From positions 806,001-870,000 of the forward strand of contig CAWHBY010000001.1 in assembly GCA_963827855.1 (NCBI GenBank): 64,000 bases of DNA. Direction: 5' to 3'. Shown here in pieces: positions 26,906 to 35,419 of this stretch. The stretch's first letter is position 1. Each line of letters opens with the position of its first letter. Under the pieces are notes generated by a model. The model saw nothing but the letters and a program-made list of their open reading frames with translations. It had not been told where the DNA came from and did not search any database. The translations under genes were made by a program, and so were the position numbers. The stretch is from DTPU01 sp963827855. Its GTDB lineage: Bacteria; Planctomycetota; Phycisphaerae; Sedimentisphaerales; Anaerobacaceae.

Positions 26906-27844
26906 TCACCTTCCTCCCAGGACCGACGTCCCGTAAGGTTTGATCTGCGGAGTGGTCACGGGCTTGCCTTCCGAGACCTCAGTCAGGGCCCGATCCACAT
27001 AGTTGATGGCCTGACCCTGGGCCCTGCCCATGGGCGAGTTGTCGATCGCGCCCACGTAGACGATGGTGCCCTTCGCATCGACCACGTGGACTTGCGGGGT
27101 TGTTGTGGCGGCGTACTGCCTGGCTGTCTGGCCGGTGCTGTCATCGAGGATCGGGTAGGGGAGGGAGTAGCGGTCCATGGTCCTCTTGTTGGCGGCGGGC
27201 GACGATCCGCTCGTGCTGTTAATTGCCAGCCACACCACATCCTTGTGCTTGTTCGCAAGATCCGCGATCGTCCTCTTGGTCGCACTGTACACCCAGAAGG
27301 GGGAGTCAGGGTTGACCCACTCCAGGACCACGACCTTGCCCTTGAAGTCCGAGAGCTTGACCTCCTTGCCGTCCGGTGCCTTGAGGCTGAACAGCGGGGC
27401 CTGGGACCCCAGGCGGTTTGCCTGCCTGGCCTTCCGGTCCTCATCGTTCAGCGTCCTCTGGAGGCCGCTGAGCCGTCTCTCCAGGGACGCCAGCTCAGAC
27501 TGAAACTCCTTCTTCCGCGTCTGAATCAGCCTCTTGGTCCGTTCAGCGGTCTTCGATGCATTCTCCTGGCTGGCCAGGGCTGCGATGGCCTGCAACTCGT
27601 CGGTCAGGGCCTTCTGATCTGCCTTCAGCCTTGCGATGCTGGCCTCCAACTCTGCGATCAACTGCGTCCTGGAAGGGGAGCTCGGCTCCACAGCGGCCGG
27701 ACCACCCGGTTTGGCGGGCGCCGACTTCTCTGCAGCGGGTCCTGCTGGCTGCTCAACAGAGGACACGACCGCAACGGCCGCTATCACCGAGCCTGCCATC
27801 ACCCAGCCTGCCACCATCCCTACTAGGATCCTTCGTCCGTGCAT
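26906..27844 (-). CDS. Exported redoxin-fold protein lacking all cysteines
   Basis: An N-terminal signal/anchor is followed by a Pro/Ala-rich stretch, a coiled coil (about 60-142) and an AhpC/TSA-type thioredoxin fold (about 148-295: APLFSLKAPDGKEVKLSDFK, VVVLEWVNPDSPFWVYS, PQVHVVDAKGTIVYVG). In related redoxins the active site reads NPxCPF and the C-terminus YGCS; here both cysteines are replaced (NPDSPF, YGTSV), and the whole 312-residue protein contains no Cys. It cannot be a conventional thiol peroxidase or thiol-disulfide oxidoreductase. A structural or binding role is possible. Confidence 0.8.
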   Translation of the reverse strand: MHGRRILVGMVAGWVMAGSVIAAVAVVSSVEQPAGPAAEKSAPAKPGGPAAVEPSSPSRTQLIAELEASIARLKADQKALTDELQAIAALASQENASKTAERTKRLIQTRKKEFQSELASLERRLSGLQRTLNDEDRKARQANRLGSQAPLFSLKAPDGKEVKLSDFKGKVVVLEWVNPDSPFWVYSATKRTIADLANKHKDVVWLAINSTSGSSPAANKRTMDRYSLPYPILDDSTGQTARQYAATTTPQVHVVDAKGTIVYVGAIDNSPMGRAQGQAINYVDRALTEVSEGKPVTTPQIKPYGTSVLGGR

Positions 27845-28126
27845 ACGTCCGTCTCCTGATCCAAAACCGCAGATCGACCGGTCAGCCGGTCTTCAAGCGG
27901 CCATACTCTACCACGCCAGACCCCCTCTGCACAGGGCCTACTTTCACTGACTCCCGGGGAGGGGATTCCTTCATGGATTCCAGGCGAGCGGCCTTGCCCG
28001 GTCCCTGGTGACTATGCTATGATGCCAGCAGGATTAGGAGAGTCCAACGCGGGGCTGCTGAACGGGCAACGTCTGTACATCGCGGCCGTCGATTTTGGAT
28101 GTGATCAAGTGCGGAGGGATAGGAGC

Positions 28127-28489
28127 ATGGGATTGACAAAGGTGACAGCAAAGGTCATGAGCCTGGCCAAGCCGGCCAAGGTGTACGAGGCCCTCTTTCT
28201 GGTTGATACCGGCGCCACGGACTCGATGGCTCCTTCTGGAGCCCTGGAGGGAATCGGTGTGCGCAAGGAGGGGAAGATGTCCTACGAGCTGGCTGATGGT
28301 ACAGTGAGGGAGTACCCATTCGGTCTGGTTCGCATCGAATTCATGGGCGAGACGACGGCCGGCCGGATCATCTTTGGGGAGCCTGACTCGGAGCCCTTGC
28401 TTGGGGTCACCGCGCTCGAGAGCGTGGGCATAGTCGTTGACCCGGCCAACAAGACCCTCAAGCGTCTGCCCGCGATACCGCTGAAGTAG
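28127..28489 (+). CDS. Retropepsin-like (clan AA) aspartic protease family protein
   Basis: The 120-residue protein is one pepsin-like half: the active-site loop FLVDTGATDSM (Asp27-Thr28-Gly29), a flap region ELADGTVREYPFG, and LLGVTALESVGIVVD, typical of single-domain clan AA proteases that work as homodimers. It has no signal peptide or membrane segment. GGAGG nine bases before ATG 28127 supports the start; an in-frame ATG at 28019 lacks a binding site. The gene stands alone, convergent with trpA. Confidence 0.78.
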   Translation: MGLTKVTAKVMSLAKPAKVYEALFLVDTGATDSMAPSGALEGIGVRKEGKMSYELADGTVREYPFGLVRIEFMGETTAGRIIFGEPDSEPLLGVTALESVGIVVDPANKTLKRLPAIPLK

Positions 28490-28541
28490 TGTGGCGAACG
28501 TAGCCCCTCCGATGACTTGAAGGCGGTTGACGTCGCGGCGG

Positions 28542-29327
28542 TCAGAGCACCTTCCTGACCTCCCCGATGAAGCGGCCTACGGCGGCGGTCATCTTGGGTC
28601 TGTTGCCCAGATTCTCCTCGATGAGCCCCACGATCTTGGAGCCGATGATCACGCCGTCTGCCCCGGCTGCGGCGACGGCTGCTGCGTGCTGCGGATTGCT
28701 GACGCCAAACCCCACGCATACGGGCAGGGAGGTGACCTGCTTGATCCGCTGCACGAGTCCGGCCACGGACGTGGACAACTGATCCCTCGTGCCCGTGACG
28801 CCCATGAGCGATACCGCGTAGATGAAGCCGGTGGTCTGGTCCGCCACGGACTTGATCCGGCCCGCCGTGGCATTGGGTGTCACCATGAAGACCGTATCCA
28901 GGCCCGCGGCCTTGGCCAGGGGGACTACTTCGTCCGCATCATCGATGCTGAGGTCTGCCACCAGGATGCTGTTGACCCCTGCGGCCGCTGCGTCCCTGTG
29001 GAACTGCTCCAGGCCGTACTGCCAGACCAGGTTGTAGTACATCAGCAGCCCGATGGGGATATCGCGATAGGCCTTGATCCGTCGGATGAGGGCCAGGGCC
29101 TTCGCAGGCGTACTGCCGCTGGCCAGGGCACGGATGTCGGCCTTCTGGATGGTGGGGCCATCGGCAATGGGATCACTGAAGGGGATGCCCAGCTCCAGCA
29201 CGTCTGCGCCCGCGTCGATGGCTGCGCAGATCACCTCAAAGGAGGTCTGGTCGTCCGGATCGCCCAGGACAAAGAAGGGAATCAGGGCCGTGCGGCCCGC
29301 CTTGAACACGTCTTTGTAGGTTGTCAT
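28542..29327 (-). CDS. trpA: Tryptophan synthase alpha subunit
   Basis: The 261-residue TIM barrel splits indole-3-glycerol phosphate into indole and glyceraldehyde 3-phosphate. The catalytic Glu is in ELGIPFSDPIADGPTIQ, where the second Asp is the other catalytic residue, and the phosphate loop is near VCVGFGVSN. It works as an alpha2-beta2 complex with TrpB. It is the last gene of the trp operon, 80 bp after trpB, and that gap is filled by short periodic repeats. Confidence 0.97.
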   Translation of the reverse strand: MTTYKDVFKAGRTALIPFFVLGDPDDQTSFEVICAAIDAGADVLELGIPFSDPIADGPTIQKADIRALASGSTPAKALALIRRIKAYRDIPIGLLMYYNLVWQYGLEQFHRDAAAAGVNSILVADLSIDDADEVVPLAKAAGLDTVFMVTPNATAGRIKSVADQTTGFIYAVSLMGVTGTRDQLSTSVAGLVQRIKQVTSLPVCVGFGVSNPQHAAAVAAAGADGVIIGSKIVGLIEENLGNRPKMTAAVGRFIGEVRKVL

Positions 29328-29407
29328 AGAGAACTCAGAACCCAGAACTCAGGAGATAGGAGATAGAAGATAGAAGAACTCACAGCTCACAGCTCATAGC
29401 GCACAGC
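29328..29407. repeat. Short-period degenerate repeats between trpB and trpA
   Basis: The whole gap consists of 7-8-base units: AACTCAGAACCCAGAACTCA, then GGAGATAGAAGATAGAAG, then CAGCTCACAGCTCATAGC. Similar word-like repeats occur in several other gaps of this window. Confidence 0.7.
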
Positions 29408-30595
29408 TCACATCGCCTTGATGGCGTCGGGCCGGTATCGCAGGAAGGCATCCACGTCCTTGTCTCCGCGGCCGCTCAGGTTGATGACGATGACGTCCGC
29501 CGGGTCGAACCGGCCCGCCTGGGACAGGACCCAGGCCACTGCGTGGCTGCTCTCGAAGGCCGGGAAGATCCCTTCCGTTCGGGCCAACAGCAGGAAGGTG
29601 TCCAGGACCTCGTTGTCCGTGGCGCTGACATACTCGGCCCTGCCAGTATCCTTGAGATAGCTGTGCTCGGGTCCCACGCCGGGGTAGTCCAGGCCCGCAC
29701 TGATCGAATGGGACTCGATGATCTGGCCCTGCTCATCCTGCAGGACGTATGACTTTGCGCCGTGCAGGATGCCGACCTTGCCCTTCTCGAGGGTTGCGGC
29801 ATGCTTGTCCGTTTCCAGTCCGTACCCGGCCGCCTCGACTCCGATCAGCCGGACGGCCTTGTCCTGGATGAAGGCCGCGAACGTGCCGATCGCGTTGCTC
29901 CCACCGCCCACGCAGGCGACCACGGCCGTGGGCAGGCGTCCCAGCCGATCCAGACACTGGCTGCGGATCTCCTCGCCAATGACCTTCTGAAACGTCCTGA
30001 CGATGGTCGGATAGGGGTGGGGTCCTGCAGCCGTGCCGAACAGATAGAACGTGTCATCCACGTGGCCGGTCCAGTACCGCAGGGCGTCGTTGATGGCGTC
30101 CTTGAGCGTGCCGCTGGCTCCTGTGACGGGCACGACCTCTGCGCCCAAGAGCTGCATCTTCAGGACATTGGGCTTCTGTCGCTCGATGTCCGTGGTGCCC
30201 ATGAAGATCTTGACCTGCATACCCAGCATGGCGCCGATCGTGGCAGTAGCCAGCCCATGCTGGCCCGCCCCGGTCTCGGCGATGAGCTTGGTCTTGCCCA
30301 TGTGCTTGGCCAGCAGACCCTGGCCCAAGGCGTTGTTGAGCTTGTGCGCCCCGCCGTGCATCAGATCCTCTCGCTTGAGAAAGACCTGGCAGCCCACTCG
30401 GCTACTGAGCGCAGGGCTGCGATAGAGTGGGGTAGGACGGCCGCCGTAATCCCTGGAAAGGACCGTCAGATCCTCCTTGAACCGGCTGTCGGCCAGGGCG
30501 CGGTCAAAGGCCTGCTCCAATTCCTCCAATGCCGGGATCAAGACCTCGGGCACGTAGAACCCGCCGAACTTACCGAATCTGCCGCGGTTTTTCAT
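29408..30595 (-). CDS. trpB: Tryptophan synthase beta subunit
   Basis: The 395-residue PLP enzyme condenses indole with serine to give tryptophan. The Schiff-base Lys is in GGAHKLNNALGQ, and the phosphate-binding glycine loop is CVGGGSNAIG. GRFGKFGGFYVPE is the usual TrpB1 N-terminus, so ATG 30595 is the start; a GTG frame extending to 30685 would overlap trpF and lacks family similarity. AGGATAGAG lies just before the ATG, inside the end of trpF, two bases from its stop, implying coupled translation. Confidence 0.97.
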   Translation of the reverse strand: MKNRGRFGKFGGFYVPEVLIPALEELEQAFDRALADSRFKEDLTVLSRDYGGRPTPLYRSPALSSRVGCQVFLKREDLMHGGAHKLNNALGQGLLAKHMGKTKLIAETGAGQHGLATATIGAMLGMQVKIFMGTTDIERQKPNVLKMQLLGAEVVPVTGASGTLKDAINDALRYWTGHVDDTFYLFGTAAGPHPYPTIVRTFQKVIGEEIRSQCLDRLGRLPTAVVACVGGGSNAIGTFAAFIQDKAVRLIGVEAAGYGLETDKHAATLEKGKVGILHGAKSYVLQDEQGQIIESHSISAGLDYPGVGPEHSYLKDTGRAEYVSATDNEVLDTFLLLARTEGIFPAFESSHAVAWVLSQAGRFDPADVIVINLSGRGDKDVDAFLRYRPDAIKAM

Positions 30596-30597
30596 CT

Positions 30598-31224
30598 CTA
30601 TCCTCGCAAGTAACGGATATTCTCGAACAGGGCCTTCAGCTTCTCGGGGTCCTTCTTGCCGGGTTCTGATTCCACGCCGCTGCACACGTCGATCCCATAG
30701 ACCCCCAGGGAGATCGCCTTGGCCGCATTGTCAGGGGTGATGCCGCCCGCCAGGAAGATCCGCATGCTGACGTCGTCATGGATCACGTCCCAGTCGAAGC
30801 TCTTGCCTGTGCCGCCGTAGCGGCTGGGATGGAAGGCATCCAGCAGGATCGCGTCGACCCTATAGGGCTCTGCTATCTCCGGATCGAAGCGGTCCTTGAC
30901 GCGAAAGGCCTTGATGATCTTGGCTGTGTCGCTCGCCAGGGATTGGCAGAAGGCCGGGGGCTCGTCACCATGAAGCTGGACCCAATCGAGTTGGCATTCA
31001 CTGATGGCCTGGTGGAGGGCCTCCAGGGGGGCGTTGACGAAGACGCCCACCAGTTCCACGTGACCGGGCAGACGCCGGACGATCGCCGCTGCCTTGTCGA
31101 GGGGGATGTAGCGTGGACTTTCTGGGAAGAAGTTGAATCCCAGCAGGTCCGTGCCCAGGTCCATCGCCATCACGGCGTCTTCGTAGTTCGTGATACCACA
31201 GATCTTGACCTTCGCGACCAGCAT
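30598..31224 (-). CDS. trpF: Phosphoribosylanthranilate isomerase
   Basis: The 208-residue TIM-barrel enzyme performs the Amadori rearrangement of phosphoribosylanthranilate. VKICGITNYEDA holds the catalytic Cys, VDAILLDAF the general-acid Asp region, and FLAGGITPDNAAKA and GIDVCSGVE the phosphate loops. It lies between trpD and trpB. It is not fused to trpC, and no trpC gene is present in the operon. Confidence 0.97.
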   Translation of the reverse strand: MLVAKVKICGITNYEDAVMAMDLGTDLLGFNFFPESPRYIPLDKAAAIVRRLPGHVELVGVFVNAPLEALHQAISECQLDWVQLHGDEPPAFCQSLASDTAKIIKAFRVKDRFDPEIAEPYRVDAILLDAFHPSRYGGTGKSFDWDVIHDDVSMRIFLAGGITPDNAAKAISLGVYGIDVCSGVESEPGKKDPEKLKALFENIRYLRG

Positions 31225-31276
31225 AGGAGATTCACCAATGACTATCGACTATCTATCCATTTGACCATTCAACGAC

Positions 31277-32293
31277 TCAACCATTCGACACCTCGACCAG
31301 CTTCCTGAGGCAGGCCAAGGCTCGGCCGCTCTGGATCGATTCTTCGGCAGCGGCCATGCCCTCCTCAAAAGACCCGGCCTTGCCGCCGACCATGATGGCT
31401 GCCCCTGCATTGAGCACGAGGATGTCTCTCTTGGGCCCCTTGTGTCTGCCGTCCAGGATCGCGATAAGGATCTCAGCACTCTGCTGAGGCCCTTCGACCC
31501 CGAGATCCTCCAGCCTCGCCTGAGCCACTCCGAGGCTCCGAGGATCCATCTGCCAAGTCATGATACGGCCATCCTTCAACTCGATCAACCGGGTCGTGCC
31601 CACTGTGCTGATCTCATCCAGGCCGTGGCTGTGGGCGACCAGGGCGTGCTGGGTGCCGAGGATCTTCAGGGCCTCCACGATGGTCTCCATGAGGGCCTCG
31701 TCCGCCACGCCGAGCACCTGACGCGTCGCGCCCGCAGGGTTGGCCAGCGGCCCCAGGATATTGAAGACGGTCCTGAAGCCCAGGGCCTTGCGCACAGGCT
31801 GGACGTGCTTCATGGCAGGATGGAAGGCGGGCGCATACATGAATCCGATGCAGGCCTCCCGGATGCACCGGACTACGACCTCGGCGGGGACTTCGATCTT
31901 GACGCCCAGGGCCTCCAGCACGTCCGCGGAGCCGCAGCGGCTGGTGATCCCGCGATTGCCGTGCTTGGCCACGGCTACCCCTGCGCCGGCAGCCACAAGG
32001 GCTGCGCCCGTGGAGACGTTGCAGGTTTTGACGGCCCCTCCGCCGGTCCCGCAGGTATCCACCAGGGGATCAATCCCCACCTCCACCCTTCGGCTGTGAC
32101 TTCGCAGCGACGTGGCCAGGCCCGCAATCTCTCCTGCCGTGACCTTCTTGATCCGCAGGGCCGTCAGCAGGGCGGCCACCTGGACCTCAGGAACCTCGCC
32201 CTTGAAGATCACGTCCAGGACTCCCTTGGCCCTTTCGAAGCCCAGATCCTCTCCCGCCAGCAAGGGTTGCACGAAATCCACGATCGACGTCAT
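31277..32293 (-). CDS. trpD: Anthranilate phosphoribosyltransferase
   Basis: The 338-residue enzyme transfers phosphoribose from PRPP to anthranilate. The PRPP motif VDTCGTGGGAVKTCNVS and KHGNRGITSRCGSADVLEALG are diagnostic. Its ATG overlaps the trpG stop codon (ATGA), so translation is coupled. The 52-bp gap to trpF is again made of short degenerate repeats (GACTATCGACTATCTATCC). Confidence 0.97.
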   Translation of the reverse strand: MTSIVDFVQPLLAGEDLGFERAKGVLDVIFKGEVPEVQVAALLTALRIKKVTAGEIAGLATSLRSHSRRVEVGIDPLVDTCGTGGGAVKTCNVSTGAALVAAGAGVAVAKHGNRGITSRCGSADVLEALGVKIEVPAEVVVRCIREACIGFMYAPAFHPAMKHVQPVRKALGFRTVFNILGPLANPAGATRQVLGVADEALMETIVEALKILGTQHALVAHSHGLDEISTVGTTRLIELKDGRIMTWQMDPRSLGVAQARLEDLGVEGPQQSAEILIAILDGRHKGPKRDILVLNAGAAIMVGGKAGSFEEGMAAAEESIQSGRALACLRKLVEVSNG

Positions 32294-32889
32294 ACGCTCA
32301 CCTCTGCCCTGTGGCTGGCAGCCAGGGCCAGCACGTTCTCAATGATCCTGCCACCGGCCGGCGTCAGGATGCTCTCTGGATGGAACTGCACTCCGTAGAC
32401 GGGATACTCCTTGTGCTGAACGGCCATCACGAGACCCCCAAACGTCGCTGTGACTTGGAGGCACTCCGGCACCACGGTGGCGACCAGGCTGTGGTACCTG
32501 CCTGCCTGCATGGGATTCTCGATGCCAGCGAACAGACCGCGGCCGTCGTGCGCGACCCGTGAGGGCTTGCCGTGCACGGGCGAGGGCGCGTGTCCCACGG
32601 TCCCTCCGAAGTACTCCACGATGACCTGGTGGCCCAGACACACGCCCAGGATCGGGATTGCACCCTTGAAGGCGTCCACGGCCGCCATGGAGACGCCTGC
32701 GGACCGCGGGCTTCCGGGGCCGGGCGAGATCACCAGGAGGTCCGGCCCCAGTCGATCGGCCACGGCCTTGAGGTCCTTCAGGTCCGTGTCTGCCCGGTAC
32801 ACCGTGGCCTCGCAGCCCCGCTTGCAGAAGTCATCCACCAGGTTGTAGGTGAAGGAATCGAAATTGTCGATGAACAAGACTCTCTTCAT
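32290..32889 (-). CDS. trpG: Anthranilate synthase glutamine amidotransferase component
   Basis: The 199-residue class I amidotransferase supplies ammonia to TrpE. MKRVLFIDNFDSFTYNLVDD is the canonical start, the nucleophile Cys lies in ILGVCLGHQ, and the His-Glu pair in GVQFHPES. GGGGAA seven bases upstream favours ATG 32889. An alternative ATG at 32904 overlaps the trpE stop (TGATG) and would add five residues. It may also serve folate synthesis, since no pabA is seen here. Confidence 0.95.
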   Translation of the reverse strand: MKRVLFIDNFDSFTYNLVDDFCKRGCEATVYRADTDLKDLKAVADRLGPDLLVISPGPGSPRSAGVSMAAVDAFKGAIPILGVCLGHQVIVEYFGGTVGHAPSPVHGKPSRVAHDGRGLFAGIENPMQAGRYHSLVATVVPECLQVTATFGGLVMAVQHKEYPVYGVQFHPESILTPAGGRIIENVLALAASHRAEVSV

Positions 32890-32903
32890 GAGCGGGTTCC
32901 CCA

Positions 32904-34499
32904 TCAATGGCCTCGGATCGCCCGCAGGCAGGATCCGGCCTTGTGCTCGGTTTCCTCGAACTCGGTCTTGGGCACGCTGTCGTGCACGATGCCCGCGCCC
33001 ACGCGGACGTAGGCGGCGTGGTCCTTGACCTGGAGCGACCGGATCGTGATGCAACTGTCGAATTGACCGTCCACGGTCAGGTACATGACTGCGCCGCCGT
33101 AGTAGCCTCGCTTGGTCTTTTCGAGCTGCCGGATGATCTTCATGGCCTCGATCTTCGGCGCACCCGTCAGTGTCCCCATGTTCATGGTGGCCAGGTAGGC
33201 GCTCAGGGCATCGAGCGAGCCCCCCAGGGTGCCCTTGACGTTGCTGACCAGGTGCTGGACGGACTCGTATTTCTCCACGGTGAGCAGTTCGGTCACCACG
33301 CGGCTTCCCGGGGCCGACACCCGGGCGATGTCGTTGCGGGCCAGGTCCACCAGCATCACGTGTTCGGCCAGCTCCTTGGCGTCGATCTTGAGCTCCGCCT
33401 CATACCGGAAGTCCGTGTCGGGATCGATGGTCTTGCCCAACCTGCCCCTGGGCTTGGTGCCGGCAATCGGCCGGATCTCGACGCACCGTTCCTGCAGGCC
33501 GCTGACCCGCACGTTAAGCTCGGGGCTCGATCCCAGCAGGGTGGTGGACGGCGTCTTGAGGTAGAACATGTAGGGCGATGGGTTCAGGACCCTGAGCCGC
33601 TTGTAGACGTCGAGAGGCTCGTCGGCACAGGGCTCGATCCTTGTCCGGCTCAGGACCACCTGGAAGATGTCCCCATCCAGGATGTGCCGCTGGGCGATCT
33701 GCACCATCTGCTCGTATTCCGCCTGGTCCGTGTCGGTCGAGGCCGTCGGCAGGGGACCTGTGTACGCGGCAGGCTGGGCTAGGTCGAAGCGGGCCATGTT
33801 GGCGTAGTAGTCGAAGCACTCCTGGGCCTCGGCGATGGCCGCCTCCGGCTGATCCTCCGTCACGATGACGTTGACGACGATAAAGGCCTGCTTCCGCTCA
33901 TGGTCCACCAGGAAGATATTGTCCGCGAAGTACAGCTCATAGTCGGGATTGCCCAACAGGTCCTGTCCGTTCTGCGGCAGCCGCTCGAACTGGTCGATGA
34001 AATCGTAGCTCAGGGCGCCGAACAACCCGCAGGTGACGCGGAAGGGCTTGCTGGCCAGGCGGAAGGAGAAGGCCACGGCCCTCAGCACGTCCATCTGGTT
34101 GGTCGAGGTCAGACGCGTCTGCTCATCCACGGTCTCACGGTCCTGCCGAAGGCGGCCGCTGATGACTTCCTCGTCAAACGACACTTGCTCGCAGAAGGCA
34201 AACCGCTCGCGATGGGAGGCCAGATACCTCAGCATCCGCCTGCCTGTGCGGCTGAGGGCCTGGATCCGGAAGTCCCTGCCTGTCCCGGTCAGGTAGAGGG
34301 ACGGCCGGGCCGTGCCAAAGCTGAGTGCCGAGGTCCCTGCGAGATACTCTCTGGACTCCAGCAGGCAACTGTGGACGGACCTGCCGTAGTCACTGAGCTT
34401 CGCGAAGAAGTCGACGGGATCCTCCACGTCGATCTCCCGGACGATCGGAATGATCTGGCCAGGCCTGGCATTGGAGAGAATCTGCCTGTAGTGTTCCAT
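32904..34499 (-). CDS. trpE: Anthranilate synthase component I
   Basis: The 531-residue chorismate-using enzyme makes anthranilate from chorismate and ammonia. SCLLES near residue 45 is the tryptophan feedback site, and DGDIFQVVLSRT and GTLTGAPKIEAMKIIRQLE are catalytic-domain signatures. It opens the structural part of the operon, 64 bases after the leader terminator. Control is therefore expected both by attenuation and by allosteric feedback. Confidence 0.97.
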   Translation of the reverse strand: MEHYRQILSNARPGQIIPIVREIDVEDPVDFFAKLSDYGRSVHSCLLESREYLAGTSALSFGTARPSLYLTGTGRDFRIQALSRTGRRMLRYLASHRERFAFCEQVSFDEEVISGRLRQDRETVDEQTRLTSTNQMDVLRAVAFSFRLASKPFRVTCGLFGALSYDFIDQFERLPQNGQDLLGNPDYELYFADNIFLVDHERKQAFIVVNVIVTEDQPEAAIAEAQECFDYYANMARFDLAQPAAYTGPLPTASTDTDQAEYEQMVQIAQRHILDGDIFQVVLSRTRIEPCADEPLDVYKRLRVLNPSPYMFYLKTPSTTLLGSSPELNVRVSGLQERCVEIRPIAGTKPRGRLGKTIDPDTDFRYEAELKIDAKELAEHVMLVDLARNDIARVSAPGSRVVTELLTVEKYESVQHLVSNVKGTLGGSLDALSAYLATMNMGTLTGAPKIEAMKIIRQLEKTKRGYYGGAVMYLTVDGQFDSCITIRSLQVKDHAAYVRVGAGIVHDSVPKTEFEETEHKAGSCLRAIRGH

Positions 34500-34562
34500 G
34501 CGGTTCCATGCCTCTCAGACGCAATTCAACGCATTGTCCTTCACGCCTTCCCAAACACCAAC

Positions 34563-34597
34563 AAAAAAAAGCGGCCTTCCGTTTCCGGAAGGCCGCT
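34563..34597 (-). terminator. trp operon attenuator (intrinsic terminator before trpE)
   Basis: AGCGGCCTTCCG (34570-34581) and CGGAAGGCCGCT (34586-34597) form a perfect 12-bp stem with a 4-base loop. On the reverse strand it is followed by a T run (34570-34563). It stands between the leader peptide and trpE, where only a conditional terminator makes sense. Confidence 0.92.
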
Positions 34598-34649
34598 CAT
34601 CATGCAGAGGTACGAGGTCGTTACAGCAGAGGATCGCTTGCCCGCCGGA

Positions 34650-34706
34650 TTATCCCGCAGGCCACCGCCAGCAACCCATCGCGTTGTTCAGACCCATTTG
34701 GTTCAT
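34650..34706 (-). CDS. trpL: trp leader peptide
   Basis: The 18-codon frame reads MNQMGLNNAMGCWRWPAG, with the two Trp codons separated by one Arg codon, followed by TAA. It lies between a strong promoter and an intrinsic terminator directly upstream of trpE, the layout of a ribosome-mediated attenuator. When charged tRNA-Trp is scarce, a ribosome stalled at Trp-Arg-Trp would favour an antiterminator fold. The ATG is only about three bases from the predicted transcript start, as in the leaderless trpL mRNAs known from rhizobia. Confidence 0.85.
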   Translation of the reverse strand: MNQMGLNNAMGCWRWPAG

Positions 34707-34715
34707 ACTGATACT

Positions 34716-34745
34716 ATGATAACCGACAGATTCCGGTTGTGTCAA
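34716..34745 (-). promoter_or_regulatory. trp operon promoter
   Basis: On the reverse strand a perfect TTGACA (34745-34740) and TATCAT (34721-34716, five of six consensus bases) are spaced by 18 bp. The transcript should start around 34709-34706, at the trpL ATG. Confidence 0.8.
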
Positions 34746-34804
34746 TACCCAATTCCCGAAATCTCCCGTATGGGTGGCGTCTACCCGGAACCGGTAGGCT
34801 TCCT

Positions 34805-34872
34805 TCATTTCTGCGGGAGTCCTTCCTGGTGTTGTGGGATCGAATCACAGAGTAACAACCGCCTCTGATCAT
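34805..34872 (-). pseudogene. GFA-family gene remnant with internal deletion
   Basis: The first 20 or so bases (ATGATCAGAGG, TGTTAC) and the last 45 bases of the GFA gene found intact at 39291-39695 are joined directly here; the roughly 330 bases between are missing. The upstream flank (GATGCAAAGGAGATGCACG-like) also matches the intact copy. It cannot encode a functional protein. Confidence 0.75.
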
Positions 34873-34900
34873 GTGTGCATCTCCTTTGCATCAACCGCTA

Positions 34901-34923
34901 GATCCCAAGCCTGACCCCTCGCT
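34901..34923. repeat. Dispersed repeat A
   Basis: GATCCCAAGCCTGACCCC followed by TCGCT recurs at 39724-39746 exactly and at 42433-42456 with small changes. At the first two sites it lies just upstream of a GFA-gene start. It resembles REP-type repeats; no transposase is nearby. Confidence 0.65.
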
Positions 34924-34975
34924 TTTCTCCGTTGGTTCATCTCGTTGATCTGGGGGCAGCGGTTCACGTGGGTCG

Positions 34976-35419
34976 TTAGGTTCTCAGCATTCCATAGTCG
35001 AGCAGCCCGGTCTGGAAGATGAACAGCCAGCGTTCACCCACCTTGGAGTAGACCTTGCACGCACGCCCCCTCCAGTGAAACGGCCGCCCAGTGATCCGAT
35101 TCATCCACAGCGTGTCGATGTCGACCACGGCGAATGCGCCATCGCCTTGCTCTGAAACAGCGACCCGCAATGTCCTCCGTTCGTTGCGGACGAGATCGTG
35201 CGTGTCAAAGAGTTCCTGCCACGATCGCTTCCATCGCTCGCGATCAAAACGGCCAAAGGGCATGACCCATTGCATCGGGTCGTGCGCCGAAGCGTCCGGC
35301 GGCCAGGGCCAGACCATATCCGGATGAAAGAGCGACACCAGAGCCTCTGCATCGCGGCCATTCCATGCGGCCGTCTCCGCATCGACCAACGCTCGTATCT
35401 TCTTCTCGACCACGTTCAT
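34976..35419 (-). CDS. SnoaL/NTF2-like small protein, integron-cassette-like
   Basis: The 147-residue cone-shaped SnoaL/DUF4440-type fold is suggested by IRALVDAETAAWNGRDAEAL, VSLFHPDMVWPWPPD and VAVSEQGDGAFAVVDIDTLW. Such proteins are ligand-binding or unassigned enzymes. The gene looks like an integron cassette: a GTTGGGC core site (reverse strand 35447-35441) lies about 21 bases before the ATG, and its TAA stop is inside ACCTAAC (34981-34975), the form taken by the start of an attC site. Neither neighbour shows a complete attC. ATG 35419 is preferred to 35449, which would place the start upstream of the core site. Confidence 0.7.
   Translation of the reverse strand: MNVVEKKIRALVDAETAAWNGRDAEALVSLFHPDMVWPWPPDASAHDPMQWVMPFGRFDRERWKRSWQELFDTHDLVRNERRTLRVAVSEQGDGAFAVVDIDTLWMNRITGRPFHWRGRACKVYSKVGERWLFIFQTGLLDYGMLRT

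Noticed and set aside
28019..28126. Extended start of the aspartic protease at 28019
   Set aside because: The extra 36 residues are not family-like and lack a ribosome binding site; GGAGG precedes ATG 28127.
29328..29407. CRISPR-like array in the trpB-trpA gap
   Set aside because: The units are 7-8 bases with no spacers and no cas genes nearby.
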